DNA of 64,000 nucleotides from Paramecium sonneborni (lineage: Eukaryota > Ciliophora > Oligohymenophorea > Peniculida > Parameciidae), in NCBI GenBank assembly GCA_905182985.1, contig CAJJDN010000018.1, forward strand, positions 507,926-571,925, written 5' to 3'. The position numbers were made by a program, and so were the translations under genes. Below the pieces are notes generated by a model. The model worked only from the letters and a program-made list of their open reading frames with translations, ran no database searches and was not told the DNA's origin. This document shows, one piece after another, positions 48,116 through 60,795 of the stretch (positions within the stretch are counted from its first letter, which is position 1; each line of letters starts with the position of its first letter).

Positions 48116-49431
48116 TCAGTCTCCTTTGGGTAGATCTGTTCCTTCTTCTTGAGATTATTTTTAAAAAGAAACTTAAGAATCTTATTTTTATTATTATTAT
48201 TGTTTTTTCATTGTTAATTTAGTTTAGATATTTTAATTTTACAGTATCTATTTTAATTGTTCAAAATCTTCATCATCCCCATCACTATCTCCTTATCTAC
48301 CTGCTCTATGAGTTTTAATTGTATTATCTTTTCTTGGTAATTTACTTAAATCAATTCTTGTGTCTAGAGCAATCTGAGATTTGGATCCTCTACTTGATAT
48401 TTAGGGTTTTAATGTGGTTCTATCTGTATGATTTCCCAAATTCAATTTTTATTTTAACATAAATTCTTCAATTTATTTATGAACTGGTTTATTCACATCA
48501 AACCATTTAGGTTATTTAATAACGTTGTCTCTATCAAAATGTTTTCGATATTTATAAAGATCGGAAATTGAATTTCTAATTTAAAACAATTACAAATAGA
48601 GTTCATAAAATTAAAGACAAATATGAGTTGCTAAATGTCTATAATAATCTAAGAGTTGTAATATCTATTTTTTTATTTATTTTGATATATACTTCTTTAC
48701 TAAGAAAATTGTAGAATACAATTATATCTGACCAATAGACTAAAACAATTTCTTTCAAAAGCATATCTTCAGGAACCATTTACAGTGCTTATTTTAAGAT
48801 TTCCATTTATCCCAATCCACTATTAACCTTTAATTTTTGATTTAAAGAATTACCAAATTACTAATTTTAAAGAGCCAAAGCAATTTAGTTTGAATGTCTA
48901 TAAACTTTTATCCTTCTTAAAACAAAGGATATTGTTACACTTTACAAGCATGGAAAACTTAAATGTTCACTGCAAGTTTTTGCAAATATTAGAAGTAACT
49001 TAATTAAATATTTGCTGATAGCCATTCCTCTTTTTATGAGCTTGTTTTGACAAGTTATGGAGATTTTCTATTCAATAAAGCATTGAATTTTTAATTTAGG
49101 AAATGGTCAGCAAAATCAATGCCCAATTAAAATTCATGTAGCATTAAGTGACACGTTAATAACACTTTATTTCTTATTATATAAGAATTTGCAAATTCCC
49201 TAAACAATTATAAATTACATATTACTATTCGCTTGTTAAGGTAAAGTATTAATCTATGTAATAGGAAGGGGCTTTAGTTATAAATTCTGAATGATTATTC
49301 TCGAAACAAGATATTAGGAACAATAAATCATCCAATAATATTTCATCAGATTAACTTAATAGTGATGAGTTTGCTACTCTCTTTTAAAAGGGTGGCCTAT
49401 TCTTAAAATACCCCATAAATTTATTGATCAT
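48116..49431 (-). CDS. Uncharacterised helical protein (BRO1-like?)
   Basis: Starts MINKFMGYFKNRPPFQKRVA at 49431, only 41 bp past the stop of the PPIP5K gene on the same strand. Introns of 26, 26 and 18 nt restore a long frame. The first ~300 residues are all helical (LLTCHLMLHEFQLGIDFADH, WLSANIQLSYFQYLQKLAVN, PEDMLLKEIVLVYWSDIIVF), recalling BRO1-type or TPR-like helical scaffolds, without a decisive motif. The last ~130 residues are disordered, with RIDLSKLPRKDNTIKTHRAG, an acidic patch and a Gln-rich end. Function unknown. Confidence 0.72.
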
Positions 49432-49472
49432 TATTTAATTTATTTTTAATCTAATTATATTTATAGATCATA

Positions 49473-52400
49473 TCATAAAGATTGGACAACATCTCCAAAG
49501 GCACAGTCTATGATTTGATTTAGAAACTCTTCTAATTAATCCAATCTTAATGATTAATTTATGTGAATATTCTCACTTTTGGGTAGCATATTTTTATCAA
49601 TTGGAAATTACATTTAAATTCCATCAGAAACACTTAATTCTATTCTAAATCTATTAGGATCTTCTTTTTCAGATGATAAATCTTCATAAAGCTTTATAAC
49701 AATATTAGACAAATATTAAAGCATCAATATTTGTTACAATTATTTTTATTTAAATTCATCTTCTATTAAATAATGTCCTAATCCATAATAAAGAATATTG
49801 AATAAAGAGTATAAATGAGAGGCAGAGGTGAAGTATAATCTAGTTCTAACATGTCTCCATGGGCTATTCAAATCACTTTCATCACTTTATCTAAATTTCC
49901 AATAATCTTCTTCTTATTATTGATTTTTAGATTCTGGTTTATTCCACCATAGTAGATCTTATTTGATTTTATTACATAAAGGACCAACTACTCGTTTTGC
50001 AATAGACAATTTTTATTTAGTAGTAATTCCATATTCAAATGGTACCATAAAATGACTAAGCAATTCAGCTAAACAATAAAATTCTTTTGAATTTTCATAA
50101 AATTATAATTTATCCTAATTATGAAGCATATCATATTTGACACTATCATAAATATCTGGGATTTTAGAAATGTTAAATGTGTCTTTTTATAAAAAATCAT
50201 ATTCTAATTTATACCATCTTTTAAAGAATAAAGTTAGATTTTCAGATTCAAACATAGTTTAAGCTCCTTACTCCATGTCACTTGGAGTTATATAATAATT
50301 TTTATCCAAATGGATATGATGTCTAATTTATTTTAATTTAAATTACCTGATATTTTTGGTTAATTAATTAATATAGGTATGTAATTAAATAAGCATTTAT
50401 TTAGGATATTTGAATTTGCTAATTAAATCATGTTAGGTTTAAGTCATATTAAAATCTGGAAAATATTTGTATATTTAAATAAGCATATCTTCATCACAAG
50501 TTAACATTTTTTATAGTATATTTTTTATTTTAACTTCTTCTTCAATCTCTAGATTATTACAATCCAATAATTCTTATGCTACTTCATTTTTTTAAACCAT
50601 AGTTGCTAATATAGGAGTAACTTCTCCTTCATAACCTAATAATCCTTTAAGAAAGGCAGCAGCTGTATATTAACATCTACCTTCATCAGAAGAGAATGTT
50701 TTTAAATCATGTCTATATGTTGAATGTAATCTAAGTAATCCATCCTTTTCTGTAGGATACATATCATGTCTAAAAACTTTACCTAAACTAACTGCATGTT
50801 CTTCTCCTAATTAAGTTAATTCTCCTCCCCATTTTAAAATCAATAAAACTTCTACTGGAAAATCAATTATTGAACCATTTTTATCTATTTTTTACATTTT
50901 TAATGGTTTTATTTAAACTTTTCTATTTATACCTTCAAAATGTCCTCCTAATTCTAAAACTGATTTCATTTAAAGAAGTTTTATTATATTATCATCTCTA
51001 CAAGAAGTCTTAGCTATACATTCCCTTGTTAAATTAAGTAATTTTAATAATTATTTTGGATGTTTTAATTTTATTTCTTTTGATGGATCAGGTTCTTCAT
51101 CAAAAAATTACAGAAACAATTGATTTGTAGATCTCATTTTCATTTTTTATTTAGGTGTTCTATCTCCATGTCTAAATACTGCTACCACTGATCTTAATTC
51201 AGAATTCTACTCTTTTCCATCCAAATCTTTTGAACTTGGTCTAAAAGAATTCTTATAAAATCCTTTAACTAAATTGATATCAGAAATTTATTTCTATAAT
51301 AAAGTGGGTCTTAATTTAGCTAAAATCATATTCTATAAAATAGTTGCACAATCTTAATAATATTTTGGATTTCCTTTAACGAATGACCAACCATTAACAT
51401 CACAAACATAAGATTTATTATTGCTTCTTAGTAAATCAAATCCACAAATATTTTATCCAAATATATTTACTATTTTAATCGCCATCATTTTCTCTTCCAT
51501 CGTTAAACAAACAGGATATCTCATTTCCTTACCATTTTAAGATCTAACCACTTTTCCATCTAATACTGGACTTTTTCTAGCTTCTGCATGAGCATAAAAT
51601 TCACCTACTGTATAAACCTTTATATCAAATCCATTTGTTGGTAGAAACACTTCATAAATATAATTTTCATTATCATTCCTAATACTTATCTATGTTGGAT
51701 CAAATATACTACTCTAATTTCCAACCTTTCTAAATAGCTTTTTACATCCACCTCCATCTCTTGAATTATAATATATGTAAATATTATGATCTTCAGCATC
51801 AAAAGGTTTTTCAACAAATGGTTTAACTAATTTCTATCCATTTATTAATAAATAATCATCGCATTCCTCAATCTTTGTAATCTAAAGATCTTTATTATCT
51901 TTTTTAATATCAATCACTGCTTATAATGATCTAGCATCATATGATCTCATTCCTTATTTCATTTTATTCTTATTTTTATCTTTATCTTCTATTGTGTCTT
52001 ATCTAAGAGGTAATAATAATTCTGGTAATTATTTTGCTGTCGAAACCTATTTTATAAGTGATTACGAATCATCATTTTATAAAAAACTTATAACACTATC
52101 AACATTATCTTCTTCCTCTATTATTTCTTATTCAGTTTTTCTTGGTTTACACTTTTTTTCAATTTCTTTTCTATTATAATCATCTATAATATATTTATTA
52201 GGATTTTTAAACACAAAATAATGTTTAGGTACTGGCACTTTATTTTTCTTTAATAGGGAATAAACTCTTTCTCTATCCCATAAGAGCTATTGTTTTTTAA
52301 GATCATTAATTATAAATGGCTTTCTCAAATCAGCATAAGCAATGGCTTTATTCAAAGGGAATCCATCTGAATAAAAACTTATTAGAGTTTCTACTATTGG

Positions 52401-52670
52401 CCATGATTCAATTGGATCTTCAAGTATCATTTATTCAGGAAATATCTCAATTTTAAAAAATTCAAGATTTATACGATTTAGAATTTCTTACATTTCCTTA
52501 GATTAAGACTTTTTAGCCATACAACAAACTCCAATTGTAACTATTTTATCATCTTCTATTTCATCTGTAAATTATGATTGGCTTTCAGTTTTCTCTATCA
52601 TTAATTTATTCTTACCTCTTTCAACTGAAAGTGATCTTATTTTTCTTTTAATCTCTTGATCTTAATCCAT
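49473..52670 (-). CDS. VIP1: PPIP5K/Vip1 inositol pyrophosphate kinase-phosphatase
   Basis: About 1,040 residues. The N-terminal ATP-grasp kinase half shows [75 protein letters not shown] and [20 protein letters not shown]. The second half is a histidine acid phosphatase: [16 protein letters not shown] (active-site RHGDRTP), [20 protein letters not shown] and [17 protein letters not shown] (the HAE-like step reads ASH). This two-domain order is diagnostic. The enzyme adds a phosphate to InsP6/InsP7 at position 1. The 1-2 introns near 52030 and 50360 are short. It shares a ~65-bp gap with the EF-hand gene upstream on the same strand. Confidence 0.95.
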
Positions 52671-52734
52671 ATTAAAATATACTATAAATTAATAATGATA
52701 TATATTGGTTTTAATTTTTATTCCAAAAATATAA

Positions 52735-53362
52735 TCACCCTTAATTATTGACTATCTTAAAAAATTCAATAGGTGTTATTTCTTTATGTTCAGGACTGAT
52801 AATCTCAAAATCTTTTTTTATTCTTGCTTCTATTTATTATTTCTAATTCTCAGTTAAATTCAAATATTCAGAAGTTTCTTTATACAATTTCAAGAAATCT
52901 TCGGCGCTAAACGATCCTTTTTTCTATAAATCAAAAACACTAAAAATTTATGCAAACTCTTCGCTTTTCAAATTCTCTGTATTTATTTGAGGATCCAAAA
53001 ATAAAGATTTAAATTAGTCTTTATTTAAAGTAGGCTATTAAATTATTGATATTTGATTACTGATTGCATTTGATCTAATGTCCTCACAACATAATTGAAA
53101 AATTATGTTTCTGATTTGTCTATATTTAAATATAGAAGTAATGCTAATAATGTTGATTTTTCTATTTAATCAACTTATGATCCTTATTTCTCAACTAATA
53201 AATTATTATTTTATGAATATTACTTTTGAGTGATTCAAATAATTCCTCCAAATCCTAAGTTATATCTTCAATTGAACTTCCTAATTTCTAACCTGGCTAC
53301 TAGTTTTACTATTATTATTATTGACTATGTTATGAAAACTAACTTAGTGATTACTGAGACAT
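52735..53362 (-). CDS. EF-hand-like protein
   Basis: 190 residues after introns of 29 and 26 nt. A Gln/Ser-rich start (MSQQSLSQFSQHSQQQQQQ) is followed by helices (EDITQDLEELFESLKIEKQG, LLALLLYLNIDKSETQFFN) and one clear EF-hand-like unit: FAQIFSVFDLQKKGSFSAED, FLKLYKE. The loop DLQKKGSFSAED has Asp at position 1, Gly at 6 and Asp at 12 but Gln-Lys-Lys in between, so Ca2+ binding is doubtful. A second, weaker unit ends SPEHKEITPIEFFKIVN. It starts 31 bp from the divergent gene at 53394. Confidence 0.75.
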
Positions 53363-53393
53363 TAAATTTAATGAATTTATTTATCAAAAAATT

Positions 53394-54487
53394 ATGAGCT
53401 TCGATAAACTAATGCTAAATCGACCTAATTATACTGCAAAAAAATTATTATAACCATTATTTGTATCAGCTAGACCTTAGAACTTTATTCAAACCCCTAT
53501 TATGAATAGAACAGAAAATAGAGATAAACCATAAAATTTTATGGAAACTTAAAGAAAGACTTTTCATCAAAAAAATGAATCCAATAAATCTTAATCTATT
53601 AGTATAAAAAAATAAAGAGTTCAAGAAGCATATAATTCATTATCAGATTTTAACGATAAAAAATAAATAATTGCATCTCTAAAAACTTTGAATTCAGCTG
53701 ATGAGAGGTTGAACTTTTGTAATAATTTAGAATTCAATTAATTGATAAAATTTTAGAGAGAAAAGATGAAATGATGGTAGCTTAATTAAAATTAAAAGCA
53801 GTCAAATTAGAACCTATCTTTAACGTAATTAGAAGGAAGTTGCGAAAATAACGTCTTGGAAGTGCTACTCCTAATTAATCAAAGAAAGGAACCATCATTC
53901 TGAGATAAAAAACATCAGATGACTTACCAAAAACAATGCCTGATCAAACAGGAGATAGTAGAGAAAAATAAGATCATAGTATAAATCAATAAGAAACAAT
54001 TATTGAAGATCAAATTATTGAAAAAATATAAACTAAATTTACTGCTGGAGTAGCTTTTTCTTGGCTTGCAAATAGACATGATAATAAGTAGGGTAAATAT
54101 ATAGATTTATTTATTAAAGTTTAACTGGAACCTGATCCTACTGAACGGTAATATTTAAGAAGATCAACAGCCTTACAATATGGTAAAACAACAATGAATA
54201 GACTCAAATAATAAGTTTCAAAGAAAGTAAGTGAAAATTCTGATGAATTAATACGGCTAGGAAACTTTAAGTTGGAACCTAAAAAAGATAAATACGATCT
54301 AAGCAAAATCAAAGCAAAAGTTGATTCAGGCTTAAATAAACTTTAATAGACTTAATTGCCTAAAGTCAATATTATTAAACGATAAGACACATTAAGATAT
54401 ATTACATCCGAAAGGAATGAAATTTCTGCTCTTGGAGAAATCTAAGCATTAAGAAGTGACAGCAAAATAAGAATCTAAAAACTCTGA
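53394..54487 (+). CDS. Uncharacterised protein
   Basis: 351 residues if a 38-nt intron near 53720 is removed. It begins MSFDKLMLNRPNYTAKKLLQ, is rich in Lys, Asn, Gln and Ser, and contains a helical block (FTAGVAFSWLANRHDNKQGK) and a basic C-terminal half (TTMNRLKQQVSKKVSENSDE, KYDLSKIKAKVDSGLNKLQ). No recognisable domain. It is divergent from the EF-hand gene with a very short shared promoter space. Confidence 0.75.
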
Positions 54488-54682
54488 TTTTAATATTTGA
54501 TATAAAATAAAAACTAGTTAGGTTATCGCATCAAAAAACACAAATAACATTAATTTAATGATGAACAATCACTCTTAAAACACGTCGAATATATTTGATG
54601 ATTTTATTAATCCCTTTTATGGTTCTTTCTTTTATTTATCATGATGATGAACGAATGCAAATTCCTTTATCTCATTCTATAT

Positions 54683-56507
54683 TCAAAATAATATCAATAC
54701 ATTTTGATGTCCTCTAAAATTTTATTTTTTTTAACCATCTTCATCTCCTTAACCTTATTACTTATTCTCATATCCTCGATTATCTCTTTAATTTTTATTA
54801 TTGTTTCTATAGTTATCCTTATTATAATTTCTAGTGTTATCTTAATCATTATTATTTCTATTATAATTTCGATTATTATTTCCATCATTATTTCTTTTAT
54901 TATAATTATCCTAATCATTATTCACATCATCATCACCATCCTTATCATTGTTTCTGTTATTTCTATTGTTGTAATTTTTATAATTTCCTCTATTATTTTA
55001 ATAATTTCTTTAACCTCCTCTTTAATGATCTCTATTTTCTCTATCATTTTAATCTTCTTAGTTATTATTATCATTCTAATTTTAATTTCTATTTTATTAT
55101 CTATCTCTATTTCCTCCTCTATATTTATTATTATAACTATTATTATTTTTAAATTAATTTTAATCCTCTTTATCTAATTCATTTTAATCTTAGTTATTTT
55201 ATTCTCTGTCATAATTATTATTATATTTATTTTATTACTTATAATTCTATCTGTAGCCTCTATTTTAATTATCATGACCTTTATATTGATTTCTAGATTA
55301 ATTTGTATTTTATTAAGTATCCTCTTATTAATCTCTAGTATTTTCAACTATTTTTTCTTACTATTAATTTTATTATTATTATTATGTAATATCACCTTAA
55401 TTATTCTAAGGATCATTATTCTATTATTATTATTATTCAGTTTATAATTACTAATAAGATTAAATTTAAATTACATCATCATCAACTCTTGAAGACGTAT
55501 TTCTAATTATTTTTGGAGGTTCAAAATTATTTCTTTTATTTTAAAACTTTCCTTCTCTATTTCTGTTTCCATAATCATTTTGATTGTCATTATATTATTA
55601 TTATCTTTACTAATAATTTTATTTTTAATATCCTCCTCTATTTCCAAAATTATTTTTTTCATGATCTGATCCAATTCTCATATAAAGTTTTTGATGTCTG
55701 CCATCTATTTCCTAAGAAAATTATAAAAATAAACTTTATACAATTTATAATCTATAAACTTCTAATAATTTTGTAGCATTCTCCATATCAACATCAAAAC
55801 TTGTTTAATCTTATGTAAAAACTAAGTTTTTCATCATAATTTCTTTTAATGCTTCATTCAATTAATTTTCAGTCAGTTTAAAATGAATTAATAAATTTAT
55901 ACTATCTCCTTTAAAATTTTTCAGTTGTTCCTTCTTTTACTCAATAAATTCTTAATTAATTATTAAATTTTATACCTGTGTTGTCCCTTTCTTAATTTCT
56001 TCTATCATTCCTATCATTTCTGTCATTTCTATCTTATCTATTATTTCTTTCATTTCTATCTTATCTATCTTATCTATCATTTCTATCTTATCTATCATTT
56101 CTATCATCTTTTGTATAATAATCTCTATTTTTATAATTCTTTTAATTGTCTCTATTTCCTCTATAATTACCATCTCCTCTGTTTCTTCTATCTTTGTTAT
56201 CTCTCTAACCTTTTTTAGATTGATTATTTCTCTGATTATAGTTCCCCTATTAATTAGATTGATCAGGATTATTAGTATCATTATCATGTTCATCATTTTC
56301 TAAGTTCTAATTATTTTCTTCTCCTTATGTTTATTATTGTGTTTGTCTTTATTACCTTTCTGATATGCCTTATAAAAATTAATTATTACGCTATCTATAT
56401 CCTCCTTATTAATTTTGAGATCTTGAGTTTTAAGAATCTACCTAAGGCTTTTCATTTTCCTCATCAGATGATAGATCTCCCCAATTTTATGTCTAATTAT
56501 CAGTCAT
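54683..56507 (-). CDS. Asn/Asp/Arg/Gln-rich low-complexity protein
   Basis: 581 residues after introns of 25, 30 and 24 nt. It begins MTDNQTQNWGDLSSDEENEK. Residues ~75-165 contain many Arg-Asn-Asp and Arg-Gln-Asp units (RNDRQDRNDRQDRQDR). A folded-looking helical segment of ~80 residues follows (FKGDSINLLIHFKLTENQL, NEALKEIMMKNLVFTQDQ), then more than 250 residues of Asn, Gln, Asp, Tyr, Arg and Gly (YNNKYRGGNRDRQQN, NNRNYNRNNNDQDNTRNY). This composition is typical of RNA-binding proteins that form granules. The plus strand of the same region is an unlikely Ile/Leu-rich frame and is a shadow. Confidence 0.8.
55980..56130 (-). repeat. Coding tandem repeat (R-N/Q-D units)
   Basis: Degenerate 9-nt units, seen on the plus strand as repeats of TCTATC/TTATC with small changes, encode RND and RQD tripeptides in the low-complexity protein. 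The unit number is about a dozen. Imperfect copies suggest expansion by slippage followed by drift. Confidence 0.75.
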
Positions 56508-56991
56508 GTAAGTTTGTAATTTAAATAAATATTAAATATTAAAGATATTTTTTTATCATTTGTTAATTAGCATTTTCAAATAAAACAACTATCATTTTTT
56601 TATATTGAATATCATTTAATCTAATCAGTAAATTCTTAGAATCAGTTCTCATAACCAATTCACTTTCAAACACTTAATCTATGTATGATAAAAAAAATCA
56701 AATTCCAAAAATAAATTTTATTGTAATAATAATTATTTACAAAACAATACTGAATTTATAAAGTATTATAAATTGATTTATTATACTTTGATAATATTTT
56801 TTTATATAATTAAATTTTAAGGATATTTTTCATTTTCTATAAATTTTTTGCACTTTAGTTTCGAATCAGCAAATAATTCAAGATTAGAAACTTTAAAAAG
56901 TTTGATTACTCTTAAATGATTAAAAATAATCATTTTTTACTTAATTTTTTGACAATATTAATTTTACAAATACAAATATTGATTCAAAATT
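56508..56991. other. Intergenic spacer, divergent promoters
   Basis: About 480 bp of very A+T-rich DNA between divergent starts. No coding frame, RNA gene or repeat is supported. Confidence 0.55.
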
Positions 56992-58817
56992 ATGGATTAA
57001 AAGAGTCCCTAAAAATAATAATCACCAATAAAATACTCTACAAATAATCTAGACAAGCTTACACATTAAATTAAAGATTCTTGGAAGAATTAGTAGGAAG
57101 AATATCAGAAACTGTTTGATTAGTTTTTATAATATTGCAAACCCTAATATCCCGTTTTTAATATAAAATTTACATGTTCCATAAGTGGAGAGTGTTTAGA
57201 ATAACCTGTATAAAAATTAATTATCAAAGGTCTCATTTATGCAATGCATAGTTGATAAAAAACATCTAAATGATTGTTTTGATCTTAAATAAATATTGAA
57301 ATATTTGATATAGAACGATAGTAATTTTATGTAAGATGGATATATATAGTGTCCTCTATGTCGATCAAAGAGTCATTTCAAAAAGGATATACCATTAATA
57401 CCAAATTTATTTTTCCTATAACTTAGATAACAAGTATAAATAAAATATTAAAGGAGTAGTTGAATGATAAATCAAAGCCAATAACTTATTATTTATCTAG
57501 TTAAACATTGATTCCCTTATATCCTGGCATTTTAGGAAAGGAATAATTTTAATTCAATAATCAAATTTAATAAATATTTGGTTAATAATTTGATACCCAA
57601 CAAAATTTCTCCATTATTAGAAAACAAACAAAAGGAAATGATTCCTTTAAATATTCTCATTTATGTTTATTAGGAAATATGAGAATTTAAATTCCTGTTA
57701 GAGGAAAATAGTGTCGTCATTTAGAATGTTATGATTTCCTTTATTTAAACTGGTACATGCAATAGAGAGATTGTAAAATATTTATTTATTTTAGAAAAGT
57801 AATTTAAGTGCCTATTTCTTGGATGTTAGGAGATTATTAATTTAAACGAATTATAACTCGACTAAGAATTATATGAAATAGGATTAAAGAGTTTTAATTT
57901 TTCATCTGACTTTATTTTTGATTAATAATCCTCAACATTATTAGATACATACGCAATCACAAATTATGATCCTCACATTGCTACTTATAAAAAGTTAGTT
58001 CCAACGACAACAGAAACTATAAACTATATAAAATAAATATATGATCTAACAGATAGAATTTATTCTTCCACAAAAAATTAAGAATTAACAGATAAATTTT
58101 ATGAACATCCCTTAAATGGAGATTTTAATATTTCTAAAGATTAAAGGACAAATTGTAAGGTTGAAATACCTTGTAGATGTATTAGATGTGATAAAGTTAA
58201 TGTTTGCGATCTAAGATTCATGAGTTGTATTATAAATTAAGTGCAACATCCTGAAAATAGAAATGGAGTTAAGAATTATTAAGTTTCTTGTCCTTTATGC
58301 CATAATCCTTTCTCACCTAAAAAAAGACATAGAGATTAAAGTGTTCATGAATAAGTTTATGTAGATACAAAAATGCTCAATTTCATTATCACAATTAAGA
58401 ATTTCAACTTGTTAAATAAGGAAAAGTATCAACTTTTTTTATAGAAAAAACTTTATCCATCTTTAAAGTTTGAAGAATTAGAATCTCCAATTTAAGAATT
58501 AGACTAATTTAATTTGAAATTGAGAGTAATTATTAAATTTAATTTAATTTTAGTGTTTGATAACAAATTAAAAATTAAGAAATCCTATTAGAGGTATTTA
58601 TTGTCAACATCCTGAAGCATTTGATGAAAATAGTATCACAGATTTATAGGCATCAGGTTAGTTAGATTTGAATTTGGCATAATGTCCTTAATGTTAATCA
58701 AGTATTAATAAATTAACACATGATAATATCTTAAAGGAATTGATAAGTTAAATGGAAGGAGATTTTGATGAAGTTTAAGTCTTTCCCAAAAAAAAATCAA
58801 TCAAATAATTAAAATGA
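56992..58817 (+). CDS. SIZ/PIAS-type SUMO E3 ligase-like protein, two SP-RING fingers
   Basis: Starts MDQKSPQKQQSPIKYSTNN at 56992, with several short introns. A central region carries a first SP-RING-like finger (KVEIPCRCIRCDKVNVCDLR, FMSCIIN, SCPLCHNPF). About 110 residues later there is a second, more classical one (IRGIYCQHPEAFDENSITD, LAQCPQCQSSINKL), which shows the R-G-x-x-C-x-H-x-x-x-F-D pattern of PIAS/SIZ proteins. SP-RING proteins pass SUMO from Ubc9 to substrates. The end is MEGDFDEVQVFPKKKSIKQL. Intron positions in the first half are not all resolved; an upstream PINIT domain could not be confirmed. Confidence 0.78.
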
Positions 58818-58889
58818 ATATTTATAAAAATGTGATAATATTATATTTATTTTCGTATTGATAAATATTATTCATTAAGAATAGATTTT

Positions 58890-59442
58890 ATGAGCATTTC
58901 AGTATTTTTGTCAAGTATTCATCCCAAAAAATTAGAAAAAAATAATAATAATTAGAATGAAAGGATTTTTAATTTGAGGATATTGTTTGATAAAATTATC
59001 GAATTCAATTTTATAATGGATTGAGAATGAATTGAAAAATGCAACATTCTAAATTTTAGTATTGCATAGTTTAACCTAATAAAATCATTATGTCTAAATT
59101 AACTTTGGATTTCTTTTAGTAGATCAGCAAACCTCTACTCAATATATTTCTTCTATAGTTCTCTTTTAATAAGAAGTTAGAACATTTAAACAAGCTGGCA
59201 AAATTATGTCGAGATTTTATAGTAATTTTATGCTGGCTTACCAAATTTAATTGAAAATAAGATATTATAGATTTTTAGACTGTTATAGCATATTATAAAA
59301 TGTTAGAATTGATAGAGATACGAAAAGAGATAAACCTACAATTTAAATAGATGTTCATGGAAATGAATTTATATAAATTATAATAATGAATTTTGAATAT
59401 AAATAAATTTATTAATCAAGCTAATTGGGTTTTTTACTATGA
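58890..59442 (+). CDS. Uncharacterised protein, exons unresolved
   Basis: From ATG 58890 (MSISVFLSSIHPKKLEKNN) and then, in another frame, a convincing segment (WIENELKNATFQILVLHSL, INFGFLLVDQQTSTQYISSI, FKQAGKIMSRFYSNFMLAYQ, PTIQIDVHGNEF) running to TGA 59440-59442. I could not find a GT-AG intron that joins the two frames. The text does not match a family I know. It lies 20 bp upstream of the next plus-strand start. Confidence 0.5.
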
Positions 59443-59462
59443 TTTACAACCAGCTAAGTACA

Positions 59463-60198
59463 ATGAATATAGGAGTATTAATATATGTAATTTTAGTGTA
59501 TAAACTTCATCATTCTTCTATTAGAGGCAGTTTGGTATTACTTAGAAGGATTTCCATTAAATAAATTGCTTGCAATGTTATCATTCTATACAAATTTTAC
59601 ATAATTATCAGTAGTCGTATATTAAGTATGGTCAATAATAGAAGCAATTCTTTTGAAAAAGCAGTCTTTAAAATTATAAAGATTCTAAACTTTTTTAATA
59701 TATGAATGTTTTATTGTTGCAATTGCATTTTGGTCAATATACTTGATACAACCAAATGCAGTAATATCTAAAAAGCATCCGATATCAACTTATATTTTAA
59801 TTACCTTCCATGGAGGCAGTTTTTTATATTTGTAAATTTACTTATTATTTAGATATTGCATAGCTTTACTCACAAATGGATTCAAATATTGTGAGAATAA
59901 GAAAATTGCTTCCATATCTGCAAGCCTCTATATATTCTTTGTAGTTTTAAACTATATTATAAATGATAGAATTCCATATCCTTTTCTAAAATCTTTGAAC
60001 CCTTTATTAGCAATTTTGATGATAATACTTATATTGTTAATTTTGAGCACTTTTTATATATTTATTTGTAAAAGATTTGAAATGAAGGATAAGGATTAGG
60101 AATAAAAACCAATGAACATGTAAGTTAATGAATAGGGATAAAAATAAAATAAAATTTAAGGTGGTTGGAAGGGAAAATCAAAAAAAAAAAATTAATGA
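59463..60198 (+). CDS. Multi-pass membrane protein, FAR-17a/AIG1-like
   Basis: 237 residues after a 22-nt intron just behind the first four codons (MNIG). About six hydrophobic helices follow (INFIILLLEAVWYYLEGF, FIVAIAFWSIYLIQPNAV, YILITFHGGSFLYLQIYL, LLAILMIILILLILSTFYIF), with FYTNFTQLSVVVYQVWS and KHPISTYILI between them. This size and order, with a Thr in the first third and a His in the middle, fit the FAR-17a/AIG1 family of membrane hydrolases of hydroxy-fatty-acid esters. The match is suggestive, not certain. A Lys/Gln-rich cytosolic tail ends after a 12-A run. Confidence 0.65.
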
Positions 60199-60795
60199 AG
60201 TTATTTTTACATATAATATATTAAAATTATTGTTTGAAATAATATCTTATAAAATATCGTAATTAATTTGATGATCATAAATATTGTGATTAGTATTGTT
60301 AAAATTAATAAATAGCAAAGAGAAGTAGAATAGATAGTTAATATAGTCTAAGTTAATTAGTAATAATTTTGGGTATAGTACAGTAGTTCTACAAGATATT
60401 TCAAGTTATTAAATAAAGAAATGTAGAAATTGAAAATTAGAATAAAAAGATTGGCAACAAATTTTATTGGATTATATAATTTTAGCTTCTAAATCATTAA
60501 TAAATATAGAAAATTTATGATCCTATTTTTAATTAGCATATTAAGGAAAGCAAGAATTTTAAATTAATTTTTGATGTTAATAAGTAAATTTAAGTCTGAA
60601 GATTGCAAAAGATTTTGATAAATAAATTTAATAGTGATAGAATAATTTTGGAATGTTTAAATGTTAAATGCAAAGAGATGGCAGTAAAATAGTTAGTAGT
60701 AACTAGAAAATGTAAGAAATAATCGTTGGAGAGAATGTTTTATAAGAAAAGAGTATAGCTATAAAAAATATTGAATATAATACTTATTATATGTA
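60199..60795. other. Spacer with possible plus-strand coding traces
   Basis: About 600 bp between convergent genes. Plus-strand frames from 60271 (MIINIVISIVKINKQQREVE) stay open for up to about 120 codons and again at 60600-60790, but neither looks clearly protein-like and no intron pair could be fixed. I leave it unassigned. Confidence 0.4.

Noticed and set aside
54704..55177. Long plus-strand Ile/Leu-rich frame looking like a membrane protein
   Set aside because: It is the antisense shadow of the Asn/Asp/Arg-rich protein at 54683-56507; the minus reading has consistent introns and sensible composition.
55980..56130. Possible CRISPR or minisatellite from the short TCTATC-like repeats
   Set aside because: The repeats are degenerate 9-nt units without spacers and keep the reading frame of a coding gene.
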